A stretch of 64,000 bases of DNA, from NCBI RefSeq assembly GCF_013387485.1, contig NZ_JABBXB010000012.1, positions 1-64,000 on the forward strand. The letters run 5' to 3'. The DNA comes from Stenotrophomonas sp. SAM-B (GTDB lineage: Bacteria > Pseudomonadota > Gammaproteobacteria > Xanthomonadales > Xanthomonadaceae). The position numbers and the translations under genes were made by a program. Positions 21,401-30,531 of the stretch are shown here, piece by piece. The notes under the pieces are model-generated. The model searched no databases, was not told where the DNA came from, and was given only the letters and a program-made list of their open reading frames with translations. Numbering within the stretch: position 1 is the first letter of the stretch; the number at the start of each line of letters is the position of its first letter.

Positions 21401-21472
21401 TTTTGGGGATCAATTCGGCCCCCACCCCCGGCGACCCTTGCCTGGCGCGGGTTTCACTTCCAATTGCCCCTG

Positions 21473-21494
21473 TGGTTAGTAATACTACTAACCA
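21473..21494. promoter_or_regulatory. Palindromic operator candidate
   Basis: TGGTTAGTA and TACTAACCA form a perfect 9-bp inverted repeat around a 4-base centre (ATAC), 76 bp before the radical SAM gene. The size and symmetry suit a dimeric repressor such as a TetR, MarR or GntR protein. No regulator gene lies adjacent. Nothing else is seen in 21286-21570 apart from the REP and DnaA box listed separately. Confidence 0.55.
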
Positions 21495-21570
21495 TGGAAA
21501 TCTCCTATCTCCGCCGTTCCGACGCCGCGACGTCTCATTCCCTGAGACCTCGCGGCGATAGCCTTTGATC

Positions 21571-22662
21571 ATGGGTATTGCGATCAAAGGCCGGGGCTCC
21601 AGCACGCACTTGGCGGGCCGCTTCGAGGTCACCGTCAGCGAAGCGATGGACGACGGCTGGGCGCCGGACGAGAGCGAGGAGTTCGCCGCGCCGCGCCTGC
21701 GCACCGAAGTACGCGCCGAAACCGCGCGCAGCATCATCAGCCGCAACAAGTCGCCGGATGTCGGCTTCAGCCAGTCGGTCAATCCCTATCGAGGCTGCGA
21801 ACATGGCTGCTCGTACTGCTTCGCCCGGCCCTCGCACGCCTATCTCAATCTCTCGCCCGGTCTGGACTTCGAGACCAAGCTGTTCGCCAAGACCAACGCC
21901 CCGCAGTTGCTGCGCAAGGAGTTCTCGCGGCCCGGGTACGTGCCACAGCCGATCGCGCTGGGTATCAATACCGATGCCTACCAGCCGATCGAGCGCAAGC
22001 TCAAACTGACGCGCCAGCTGATCGAGGTGATGCTGGAGACCCAGCACCCGTTCTCGCTGATCACCAAGAACGCGCTGGTCGAGCGTGACATCGACCTGCT
22101 CGCGCCGCTGGCCGAAAAGCAGCTGGTCAGCGTGCACTTCTCGGTGACCTCGCTGGACCCGCACCTGTCCGCCAGGCTGGAACCCCGTGCCTCGGCCCCG
22201 CATGCACGGCTGCGCGCGATGCGTCGCCTGAGCGATGCCGGCATCCCGGTCGGGGTGATGGTCGCGCCGGTGATCCCGTGGATCAACGATGCCGAACTGG
22301 AAGCTGTTCTCGAGGCTGCCCGTGATGCCGGTGCGTCCACCGCCGGCTACGTGCTGCTGCGCCTGCCGCTGGAAGTGGCACCGTTGTTCCGCGATTGGCT
22401 CGACACCCACCACCCGGACCGCGCCACGCACGTGATGAGCACCATCAACCAGCTGCGCGGCGGCAAGGACTACAACAGCCAGTTCGGCACGCGCATGCGC
22501 GGCGAAGGCGTGTACGCGGATCTGCTGTCCAACCGCTTCAAGCTGGCCCGCAAGCGCCTGGGCTTCGACGCGCAGAACAGCCACTGGCCGAAACTGGACT
22601 GCACCCGCTTCCTGCGGCCGCTGCCGCCGCGGGTGGACTCACCCCAAGGCTCGCTGTTCTAA
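21571..22662 (+). CDS. Radical SAM protein (PA0069/SplB-related family)
   Basis: A 363-residue radical S-adenosylmethionine enzyme. The iron-sulfur motif CxxxCxxC is in YRGCEHGCSYCFARPSH. It is related to spore photoproduct lyase by overall layout (DxxxNPYRGCEHGC; ALGINTDAYQPIE; SLITKNALVERD), but this organism does not sporulate, so another DNA or RNA substrate is likely; the family's function is unproven. A TTG six bases upstream of the chosen ATG is in frame. A strong palindrome lies in its promoter region. Confidence 0.85.
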   Translation: MGIAIKGRGSSTHLAGRFEVTVSEAMDDGWAPDESEEFAAPRLRTEVRAETARSIISRNKSPDVGFSQSVNPYRGCEHGCSYCFARPSHAYLNLSPGLDFETKLFAKTNAPQLLRKEFSRPGYVPQPIALGINTDAYQPIERKLKLTRQLIEVMLETQHPFSLITKNALVERDIDLLAPLAEKQLVSVHFSVTSLDPHLSARLEPRASAPHARLRAMRRLSDAGIPVGVMVAPVIPWINDAELEAVLEAARDAGASTAGYVLLRLPLEVAPLFRDWLDTHHPDRATHVMSTINQLRGGKDYNSQFGTRMRGEGVYADLLSNRFKLARKRLGFDAQNSHWPKLDCTRFLRPLPPRVDSPQGSLF

Positions 22663-22765
22663 CCCGCGCCCCGATGGACTTTGGGACGCGCCCGCCCAAC
22701 AATCGGGTCCAGGCACCGCGCCGCGGTGGTCTGACGTCCACATCGGATATCCAGGGGGGAACCAC

Positions 22766-23131
22766 ATGTCATCGGCAGCCACCTCGGCCGCGTCCAACGC
22801 GGCCAGCATCGCGATCAATGCCGCCATCACCGCAGCGGTGCAGCAGCAGCGCGACGCCGTGATCGCACACTTTACTGGACGCCAGGCGCTGTCTCCGCAG
22901 AGCGCGATCGCGGCCGACACCATCGACCCCGCATTGCAGGTGCCGCTGAAGTATTACCGCGACAACGGCGTCATCCGCGACGCCGGCGCTGATCGTCTCT
23001 ATCTGGATCTGGACGTGCTGGCCGGGTTGAAGGCGAAAGCGAAGCGCACCGGCCGCACTGTGCTGATCACGGTGATGGTGTTGGCCGTGGTGGTGGTTGT
23101 CGGCGCTGTGTTGCTGGTGTTGGCGCGCTGA
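22766..23131 (+). CDS. Hypothetical protein with C-terminal membrane anchor
   Basis: A 121-residue protein of unknown family. The N-terminus is rich in Ala and Ser (SSAATSAASNAASIAINAA). A central region may form a helix-turn-helix-like or SHOCT-like module (VPLKYYRDNGVIRDAGADRLYLDLD). The C-terminus has a single TM (VLITVMVLAVVVVVGAVLLVL). Its stop codon and that of the convergent next gene together form TGATCA, with no spacer. Confidence 0.65.
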   Translation: MSSAATSAASNAASIAINAAITAAVQQQRDAVIAHFTGRQALSPQSAIAADTIDPALQVPLKYYRDNGVIRDAGADRLYLDLDVLAGLKAKAKRTGRTVLITVMVLAVVVVVGAVLLVLAR

Positions 23132-23842
23132 TCAATTCCCACCAAACAATTTCTGCGCACTCTGGAAAAGAATCCAGCTCGTCGCAATGAACTTGTCCCC
23201 GCCCTGCGGCCGGTTGCCCCGATGCGTATGGGTGAACGCGGTCGGTGCGATCAACAGGCTGCCCGTGCGCGGCGCGACCTTGCGGCCCTGGAACAGGAAC
23301 TCGGTTTCGCCGGCGTCGAAATCGTCGTTGAGGTAGAGCGTCCACAGCAGATGGCGGTGCAGTGTTTCGCCGGCTGGATCGCGTGGATACAGCTCGCAGT
23401 GCCAGTACGGATAGCCGCCCTCGCCCGCTGCATACCATTGCAGATTGATGGCACCCGGGCGCAGGCAGGTGCGGGCCAGATCGGACAACGCGGCGTCGTC
23501 CATGTCGGGGAAATCCTCGGCCGCCAACCGGCGCGGCTGGCCCTGGCTGTCCTGGATCTGCAACATCAACGGCGAGATCAGGGCCTGTGGATAACGGCGT
23601 AGATAAGTCAGCAAACCCTTGAAAACCGCCTGCTGCAGCACCGCTTCCGCCTGCCGCCACTCGGGGCGCCCGCTGATCCGCAGATCCTTGCTGTGCTTGA
23701 GTTCCGGGAACACGCCGCTGCCCACTTCGCCCGGCTGCAACTGCGTACTGGATCGCATCTGGGCCCGCAGGGCCGCGCAGACCTCGTTGGGGACGGCGTT
23801 GTGGATTACTTCGATGAAATCGAGCGGCGCGTCGGCAGTCAT
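23132..23842 (-). CDS. 2OG-Fe(II) oxygenase superfamily protein
   Basis: A 236-residue protein with the double-stranded beta-helix pattern of 2-oxoglutarate/iron oxygenases. The first metal ligand pair lies in YWHCELYPRD, the distal histidine in THTHRGNR, and the 2OG-binding arginine region just after it. The middle reads LWTLYLNDDFDAGETEFLF, typical of the prolyl-hydroxylase-like group. Here the HxD is HxE, a permitted variant. The substrate is unknown; protein or peptide hydroxylation is possible. The start is the ATG at 23842; a GTG at 23860 is also open. It is convergent with the preceding gene. Confidence 0.78.
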   Translation of the reverse strand: MTADAPLDFIEVIHNAVPNEVCAALRAQMRSSTQLQPGEVGSGVFPELKHSKDLRISGRPEWRQAEAVLQQAVFKGLLTYLRRYPQALISPLMLQIQDSQGQPRRLAAEDFPDMDDAALSDLARTCLRPGAINLQWYAAGEGGYPYWHCELYPRDPAGETLHRHLLWTLYLNDDFDAGETEFLFQGRKVAPRTGSLLIAPTAFTHTHRGNRPQGGDKFIATSWILFQSAQKLFGGN

Positions 23843-23927
23843 GGGGTCGTCCGTGGGCACGAGTGGCCGATGGTGACCGCTGCCGTGGCCGATGTCACGC
23901 CGTTCCCACGTAACAACAGGGCTGACC

Positions 23928-23951
23928 GATCGGCCAGCCCTGTGTAGGAAA
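23928..23951 (-). terminator. Hairpin terminator of fbp
   Basis: AGGGCTGACC and GGCCAGCCCT form a nearly perfect stem around GATC, immediately after the fbp stop. A short T-rich stretch follows on the minus strand. Confidence 0.65.
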
Positions 23952-24968
23952 TCAACCCGCCGCGCTGTCGTGTTCGCGGTGGTAACGGGTGGCTTCTTCC
24001 ACCTCGTTGCGCGAGCCGAGGAACACCGGCACGCGCTGGTGCAACTGGTCGGGCTGGATGTCGAGGATGCGCTCGCGGCCGGTGGTGGCAGCGCCGCCGG
24101 CCTGCTCGACCAGCAGGCCCATCGGGTTGGCTTCGTACATCAGGCGCAGCTTGCCGGCCTTGGACGGATCCTTCGTGTCCCACGGATAGATGAAGATGCC
24201 GCCGCGGGTCAGGATGCGGTGCACGTCGGCCACCATGCTGGCGATCCAGCGCATGTTGAAGTTCTTGCCGCGCGCGCCTTCCTTGCCGGCCAGCAGGTCC
24301 TGCACGTAGCCCTGCATCGGCGTTTCCCAATGCCGCTGGTTGGACATGTTGATCGCGAATTCCTGGGTGTCCGCCGGGATCTGCATGTCCGGCGTGGTCA
24401 GCACGAACTCGCCTTTCTCGCGGTCCAGGGTGAACGCATGCGTGCCGTGGCCGACGGTGAGCACCATCTGCGTGCTCGGCCCGTAGATGCAGTAGCCGGC
24501 CGCGACCTGCGCGGTGCCCGGCTGCAGGAAGCTGGCATCGTTGGTCTGCTCGGTGCCCGGCGGGCAGCGCAGCACCGAGAAGATGGTGCCGACCGACACG
24601 TTGACGTCGATGTTGGAGCTGCCATCGAGGGGATCGAACAGCAGCAGGAAGTCACCGCGCGGGTAGGTGTCGGGCACCGGCTGGCAGTGATCCATCTCTT
24701 CCGAGGCGCAGGCGGCCAGGTGGCCGCCCCATGCGTTGGCTTCCAGCAGGATCTCGTTGCTGATCACGTCCAGCTTCTTCTGCGCCTCGCCCTGCACGTT
24801 GCCGGTACCGGCTTCGCCGAGCACACCGCCCAGCGCGCCCTTGCTGACCGCGATGGAGATGCTGGTGCAGGCGCGGGCGACGACAGCGATCAGCTGGCGC
24901 AGATCGGCGTTGATGCGGCCGGCATGTTGCTCTTCGATCAGATAGCGGGTCAGCGACGTCTGGGACAT
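23952..24968 (-). CDS. fbp: Fructose-1,6-bisphosphatase class 1
   Basis: A 338-residue gluconeogenic phosphatase converting fructose-1,6-bisphosphate to fructose-6-phosphate. The metal-binding signature [21 protein letters not shown] is clear, and the closing catalytic segment is [19 protein letters not shown]. It starts [17 protein letters not shown]. Its length matches class I enzymes. Growth on uronates, as suggested by the pectin genes of this window, would require gluconeogenesis, so the enzyme is metabolically consistent though not clustered. Confidence 0.96.
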   Translation of the reverse strand: MSQTSLTRYLIEEQHAGRINADLRQLIAVVARACTSISIAVSKGALGGVLGEAGTGNVQGEAQKKLDVISNEILLEANAWGGHLAACASEEMDHCQPVPDTYPRGDFLLLFDPLDGSSNIDVNVSVGTIFSVLRCPPGTEQTNDASFLQPGTAQVAAGYCIYGPSTQMVLTVGHGTHAFTLDREKGEFVLTTPDMQIPADTQEFAINMSNQRHWETPMQGYVQDLLAGKEGARGKNFNMRWIASMVADVHRILTRGGIFIYPWDTKDPSKAGKLRLMYEANPMGLLVEQAGGAATTGRERILDIQPDQLHQRVPVFLGSRNEVEEATRYHREHDSAAG

Positions 24969-25049
24969 GGAATCAGGCGGCCTTCAGAGGAGAAGCGCCT
25001 ATTGTCGCCCTTCGCTGGAGCCATTACGAGGCGCGGGCGGCGCCACATG

Positions 25050-25080
25050 GCAGAACGGCCGCGCAGGGCGGCCGTTCTGC
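25050..25080 (-). terminator. Hairpin downstream of the aromatic aminotransferase
   Basis: GCAGAACGGCCG pairs with CGGCCGTTCTGC over a 7-base loop, 20 bp past the aminotransferase stop. No T run is visible on either side, so termination is likely partial or Rho-aided. Confidence 0.5.
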
Positions 25081-25099
25081 TTCACAGGGGCGATATCGC

Positions 25100-26314
25100 T
25101 CAGCCCTTGCTGACGGTCGCCACGGCCTTGGCCACGTATGCCAGGTTGCCCTGGTTCAGTGCGGCCACGCAGATGCGGCCGGTGCCGACGGCGTAGATCG
25201 CGAACTCGTCGCGCAGGCGGTCCACCTGGGCGCGGCTCAGGCCCGAGTACGAGAACATGCCGGCCTGGTCGTTGATGAAGGCGTACTCCGGTGCGCCGGC
25301 GGCGACCAGGTTCTCCACCAGGCCATGGCGCAGGGCGTGGATGCGCTCACGCATCTCGGTCAGTTCCGCTTCCCACACCTGGCGCAGCTCGACGCTGTTG
25401 AGCACGCCGGACACCAGTGCCGCACCGTGGTTGGACGGGCTGGAGTAGATCGTGCGGATGATGCGCTTGACCTGCGACTGCACGGCCTTGGCCGCGTTCG
25501 CGTCCGGGGCGACCACCGACAGTGCGCCAATGCGCTCGCCATACAACGAGAACGACTTGGAGTACGAATTGGCGACCACGAAGCTGTCGATGCCGGCCTC
25601 GGCGATGATGCGCACGGCGGCGCCGTCTTCGCTGATGCCCTTGTCGAAGCCCTGGTAGGCCATGTCGATGAACGGGAACAGCTGGCGGTCCTTCAACAGC
25701 TCGGCCACCTGCTTCCACTGCGCGACGGTGAGGTCGGCACCGGTCGGGTTGTGGCAGCACGCGTGCAGCAGCACCACGGTGCCCGGCTGCAGCTTGCCGA
25801 GGTCGGCGAGCATGCCGTCGAAGTCCACGCCATGCGTGGCGGCATCGAAGTAGGTGTAATCGACCACGTCGAAGCCGGCCGCGCCGAACACCGCGCGATG
25901 GTTTTCCCAGCTCGGGTTGCTGATCGCGATGGTGGCGTGCGGCAGCAGCTTGTGCAGCAGGTCCGCGCCGACGCGCAGCGCACCGCTGCCGCCGATGGTC
26001 TGCGAGGTGGCCACGCGGCCGGCGGCCAGCAGCGGCGAATCCTTGCCGAAGACCAGCTCACGGGTGGCCTGGTTGTAGGCCGGCAGGCCGTCGATCGGCA
26101 GGTAGCCGCGCGGTTTGGCGTCATTGGCCAGCTGCTGTTCGATCGTGTTCACGGCGCGGAGCAGCGGGATGCGGCCGCTCTCGTCGTAATAGATGCCCAC
26201 GCCCAGGTTGACCTTGATCGGGCGGCTGTCGGCGTTGTAAGCCTCGGTCAGGCCCAGGATCGGGTCGCCTGGGACCAGTTCCACATTTGCAAAGAAGGAC
26301 ACGGCGGTACTCAT
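25100..26314 (-). CDS. tyrB: Aromatic amino acid aminotransferase
   Basis: A 404-residue class I PLP aminotransferase of the AspC/TyrB group. Visible are the cofactor region GGSGALRVGADLL, the substrate/PLP segment ACCHNPTGADLT, the lysine that binds PLP in NSYSKSFSLYGERIGAL, and the closing arginine region GRICVAALN. The start is the ATG giving MSTAVSFFANVELVPGDPILGL; the frame is open further upstream. It transfers amino groups between glutamate/2-oxoglutarate and aromatic or dicarboxylic amino acids. AspC is the main alternative, as the two cannot be told apart reliably by eye. Confidence 0.88.
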   Translation of the reverse strand: MSTAVSFFANVELVPGDPILGLTEAYNADSRPIKVNLGVGIYYDESGRIPLLRAVNTIEQQLANDAKPRGYLPIDGLPAYNQATRELVFGKDSPLLAAGRVATSQTIGGSGALRVGADLLHKLLPHATIAISNPSWENHRAVFGAAGFDVVDYTYFDAATHGVDFDGMLADLGKLQPGTVVLLHACCHNPTGADLTVAQWKQVAELLKDRQLFPFIDMAYQGFDKGISEDGAAVRIIAEAGIDSFVVANSYSKSFSLYGERIGALSVVAPDANAAKAVQSQVKRIIRTIYSSPSNHGAALVSGVLNSVELRQVWEAELTEMRERIHALRHGLVENLVAAGAPEYAFINDQAGMFSYSGLSRAQVDRLRDEFAIYAVGTGRICVAALNQGNLAYVAKAVATVSKG

Positions 26315-26478
26315 TCGGATGACGGAAGGGGGAGGGTGGCGCGACGCGGATCTGGCGGCAGAATCAGCCAAAACCGACCCATCGTAACAAAGCCCCGCCG
26401 AGGGCGCCGAGGCTGTCGTCACGTCCGCTTCCGTACCATGGCGTGCGGCACGCCCATTCACCGAGGATCCCGCCCCGC

Positions 26479-28605
26479 ATGCTCCGTCTTACCCCGCTGG
26501 CCCGCCACTGTGCGCTGGCCTCGGCCGTGTTGCTGCCATCGCTGGCGCAGGCCCAGAACACCCCCGCCCCGCCCGCGCCGGTCGAGCGGCTGCCCACCGT
26601 GCAGGTCCAGGCCGCGCGCGTGGCACAGGTGGCCGATATCGACCTGCCGGCCTCGCTGACCACAGTCTGGGTGGACGAGGACCGTACCGGACCGCTGGCC
26701 CAGCTCTCCGAGGCGCTCAACGGCATTCCCGGGGTGGTTGCCCGCGATCGTCAGAACTACGCGCAGGATACCCAGCTCTCGATCCGCGGTTTCGGCGCGC
26801 GCTCGACCTTCGGCGTGCGCGGCGTGCGGGTGCTGGTGGACGGTGTACCGGCCACCATGCCCGACGGCCAGGGCCAGCTCTCCCACGCCAGCCTGCTCTC
26901 GGCGCAGCGCGTGGAAGTGCTGCGCGGGCCGTTCTCGGCGCTGTACGGCAACTCCTCCGGCGGCGTGGTCCAGGTCTGGAGCGCGGACGGCGCCGAAGGC
27001 GACCCGTGGCGCCTGCGGGTGGATACCGGCAGCGACAACACCGTGAGCGCCGGCGCCCAGCTGCGCGGCGTGCAGGGACCGATCCGCTACAACGTGGCCG
27101 CCAACCACTTCCGCACCGATGGCTGGCGCGACCACAGCCGGGCCCGGCGCGAGTCGGTCAACGCCCGTCTCGGCACCGATGTCGGTGGCGGCCAGCTTGA
27201 TCTGGTGCTGAACTACTTCGATGCACCCGATGCGCAGGATCCGCTCGGCCTGACCCGCGCCCAGGTGCGCGAGAACCCGCGCCAGGCCACCGCCGTGGCC
27301 ACCCAGTACAACACCCGCAAATCCGTGCGCCAGGCCCAGGCCGGGCTGGTGTTCACCCGAACGGAAGGCGCGCAGACGTGGCGTGCGATGGGCTATGCCG
27401 GTCAGCGAAGTGTCGAGCAATACCTGGCGATCCCGCCGGGGCCGCAGGCCAATCCGCTGCATGCCGGCGGGGTGATCGACCTGGACGGGGCCTACGGCGG
27501 TGTCGACGCGCGCTGGGCCTGGCGGGGCGACTGGGCCGGGCGCCCGCTGGACGTGGTGATCGGCGCCAATGCCGACCGTCAGCAGCAGGATCGCAACGGT
27601 TACGAGAACTTCGTGGGCGACCAGGTGGGCATCAAGGGCCGCCTGCGCCGTGACCAGAGCGACCGGGTCGAGAACGTGGACCAGTTCGCCCAGGCGTGGT
27701 GGCAGTGGGCGCCGCGCTGGTCGTTGCTGCTCGGTGTGCGCCACAGCACGGTCCGTTTCCGCTCCAACGACCACTACATCACCGCCGGAAATCCGGACGA
27801 CAGCGGTTCGCGGCGTTACGAGGCGACCACGCCGGTGGCCGGGGTGGTGTTCCGTGCCAGCGATGCCTGGCGGCTGTACGCCTCGGCCGGCCGTGGCTTT
27901 GAAACCCCGACCTTCAACGAGCTGGGCTACCGCGCCGATGGCCAGGCCGGGCTGGCGCTGGATCTCTCTGCGGCCCGCAGCCGCAACCTGGAAGTCGGCA
28001 GCAAATGGCATGGGCAGAGTGGCGCGCAGGTCGAGGCCGCGCTGTTCCGCGCCGATACCGATGACGAGCTGGCCGTGGCCAGCAACAGCGGCGGCCGCAG
28101 CACCTACCGCAACATCGGCCGCACCCGCCGCCAGGGCGCGGAGGCCAGCGTCGTGCAGCCGCTGGGCACGCAGGCGGATCTCTCGCTGGCCTACACCTGG
28201 ATCGAGGCCACCGTGCGCGACCCGTATGCGCTGTGCGCGGCCACGGGCTGCAACACGGTGACGGCCGGTTCACGCCTGCCGGGCGTGCCCAGGCAGCAGT
28301 GGAACGCGCGGGTGCAGTACCGGCCGGGCCCGTGGCAGTGGGCGGCCGAGGTCGTGGCCTCCAGCGACACCGTGGTCAACGACCTGGCCACCGACATCGC
28401 ACCGGGCTACGCGCTGCTGAATCTGGAACTGTCGCGGCGCTGGACCACCGCGCAGGGCACGCTGCGGGCCTTCGCGCGGATCGACAATGCGCTGGACCAG
28501 CGTTACATCGGCTCGGTGATCGTCAACGACGGCAACCAGCGCTTCTTCGAACCCGGCCCGGACCGCCGCTACAACGTGGGGTTGCAGTGGCAGTGGGCGC
28601 CGTGA
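26479..28605 (+). CDS. pqqU: TonB-dependent receptor, PqqU (YncD) type
   Basis: A 708-residue outer-membrane receptor. A signal peptide (ALASAVLLPSLAQA) precedes the plug domain and a 22-strand barrel ending QWQWAP. Several blocks match E. coli YncD, now named PqqU, a receptor for the cofactor pyrroloquinoline quinone: NYAQDTQLSIRGFGARSTFG, EVLRGPFSALYGN, SNDHYITAGNPDDSG and GRGFETPTFNELGYRADGQ. The likely substrate is therefore PQQ, scavenged for PQQ-dependent dehydrogenases. A GAGG ribosome-binding site precedes the ATG at 26479. It is divergent from tyrB. Confidence 0.85.
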   Translation: MLRLTPLARHCALASAVLLPSLAQAQNTPAPPAPVERLPTVQVQAARVAQVADIDLPASLTTVWVDEDRTGPLAQLSEALNGIPGVVARDRQNYAQDTQLSIRGFGARSTFGVRGVRVLVDGVPATMPDGQGQLSHASLLSAQRVEVLRGPFSALYGNSSGGVVQVWSADGAEGDPWRLRVDTGSDNTVSAGAQLRGVQGPIRYNVAANHFRTDGWRDHSRARRESVNARLGTDVGGGQLDLVLNYFDAPDAQDPLGLTRAQVRENPRQATAVATQYNTRKSVRQAQAGLVFTRTEGAQTWRAMGYAGQRSVEQYLAIPPGPQANPLHAGGVIDLDGAYGGVDARWAWRGDWAGRPLDVVIGANADRQQQDRNGYENFVGDQVGIKGRLRRDQSDRVENVDQFAQAWWQWAPRWSLLLGVRHSTVRFRSNDHYITAGNPDDSGSRRYEATTPVAGVVFRASDAWRLYASAGRGFETPTFNELGYRADGQAGLALDLSAARSRNLEVGSKWHGQSGAQVEAALFRADTDDELAVASNSGGRSTYRNIGRTRRQGAEASVVQPLGTQADLSLAYTWIEATVRDPYALCAATGCNTVTAGSRLPGVPRQQWNARVQYRPGPWQWAAEVVASSDTVVNDLATDIAPGYALLNLELSRRWTTAQGTLRAFARIDNALDQRYIGSVIVNDGNQRFFEPGPDRRYNVGLQWQWAP

Positions 28606-28606
28606 C

Positions 28607-29530
<924 letters not shown>

Positions 29531-29583
29531 TCACGTGCCGCGCGGTACAGCTGCCCTCCCTGTAGTGTTGGAGTGGCGCCACC

Positions 29584-30525
29584 ATGGCCCGACCGATCTG
29601 GACCGGCACGCTGTCATTCGGGCTGCTCAATGTCCCGGTGTCGCTGATGTCCGGCGAACGCAACGTCGATCTGCACTTCCGGATGCTCGATTCGCGCGAC
29701 CGCAAACCGATCCGCTTCGAGCGCGTCAACGCCGACACCGGCGAGGAAGTGCCGTGGAAGGACATCGTCAAAGCCTACGAATACGACAAGGGCAGCTACG
29801 TCGTGCTGGAGGAAGACGATATCCGCTCGGCCGCACCGGAGAGCCATGAGGCGGTCGAGGTGGAGACCTTCGTCGATGCCGGCACGATCGATCCGCGCTA
29901 CTACGAGAAGCCCTACCTGCTGGTGCCCGCCAAGAAAGCCGAGAAAGGCTACGTGCTGCTGCGCGAAACGCTGCGCAGCACCGGCAAGGTCGGCATCGCA
30001 CGGGTGGTGGTGCGCACCCGCGAGTACCTGTGCGCGGTGATGCCGCATGGCGATGCGCTGGTGCTGATGATCCTGCGCTATCCGCAGGAACTGGTGGACC
30101 CGGAAGACTACAAGCTGCCCAGTGGCAGCCTGTCCGAATACCGCATCAACAGCAAGGAAACCGCCATGGCCGAGCAGCTGATCGAGTCGATGTCCGGCGA
30201 ATGGAAGCCGGACGAGTACCACGATGAGTTCCGCGAGCGCCTGCACACGCTGCTGAAGAAGCGGATCAAGGCCAAGGGCGGCACCACCAAGGTGGAGGAA
30301 GAGCCGGTTCCGCGCGAGGACGATGCGACCAACGTAGTCGACTTCATGTCGCTGCTGCAGAAGAGCCTGGATGCCAAGAAGCGCACGCCGGCGGCCAGGA
30401 AGACACCGGCGAAGAAGGCCACGGCCAAGGTCGCCAAACCCACTGCCGCGAAGAAGGCGACCAAGACAGCGGGCAAGGCAGCCAAAAAGACAACCAAGCG
30501 CGCGCCCGCGCGCAAAGCCGGGTAA
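29584..30525 (+). CDS. ku: Non-homologous end-joining protein Ku
   Basis: A 313-residue bacterial Ku, which binds double-strand ends as a homodimer and recruits LigD. The core begins ARPIWTGTLSFGLLNVPVSL and contains HFRMLDSRDRKPIRFERV and the YEKPYLLVPAKKAEKGYVLL block. The last ~50 residues are a Lys/Ala-rich, histone-H1-like tail (KKATAKVAKPTAAKKATK), a feature of long Ku proteins, where it helps non-specific DNA binding. ligD follows after 6 bases, completing a two-gene repair operon. Confidence 0.96.
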   Translation: MARPIWTGTLSFGLLNVPVSLMSGERNVDLHFRMLDSRDRKPIRFERVNADTGEEVPWKDIVKAYEYDKGSYVVLEEDDIRSAAPESHEAVEVETFVDAGTIDPRYYEKPYLLVPAKKAEKGYVLLRETLRSTGKVGIARVVVRTREYLCAVMPHGDALVLMILRYPQELVDPEDYKLPSGSLSEYRINSKETAMAEQLIESMSGEWKPDEYHDEFRERLHTLLKKRIKAKGGTTKVEEEPVPREDDATNVVDFMSLLQKSLDAKKRTPAARKTPAKKATAKVAKPTAAKKATKTAGKAAKKTTKRAPARKAG

Positions 30526-30531
30526 GCGCGC

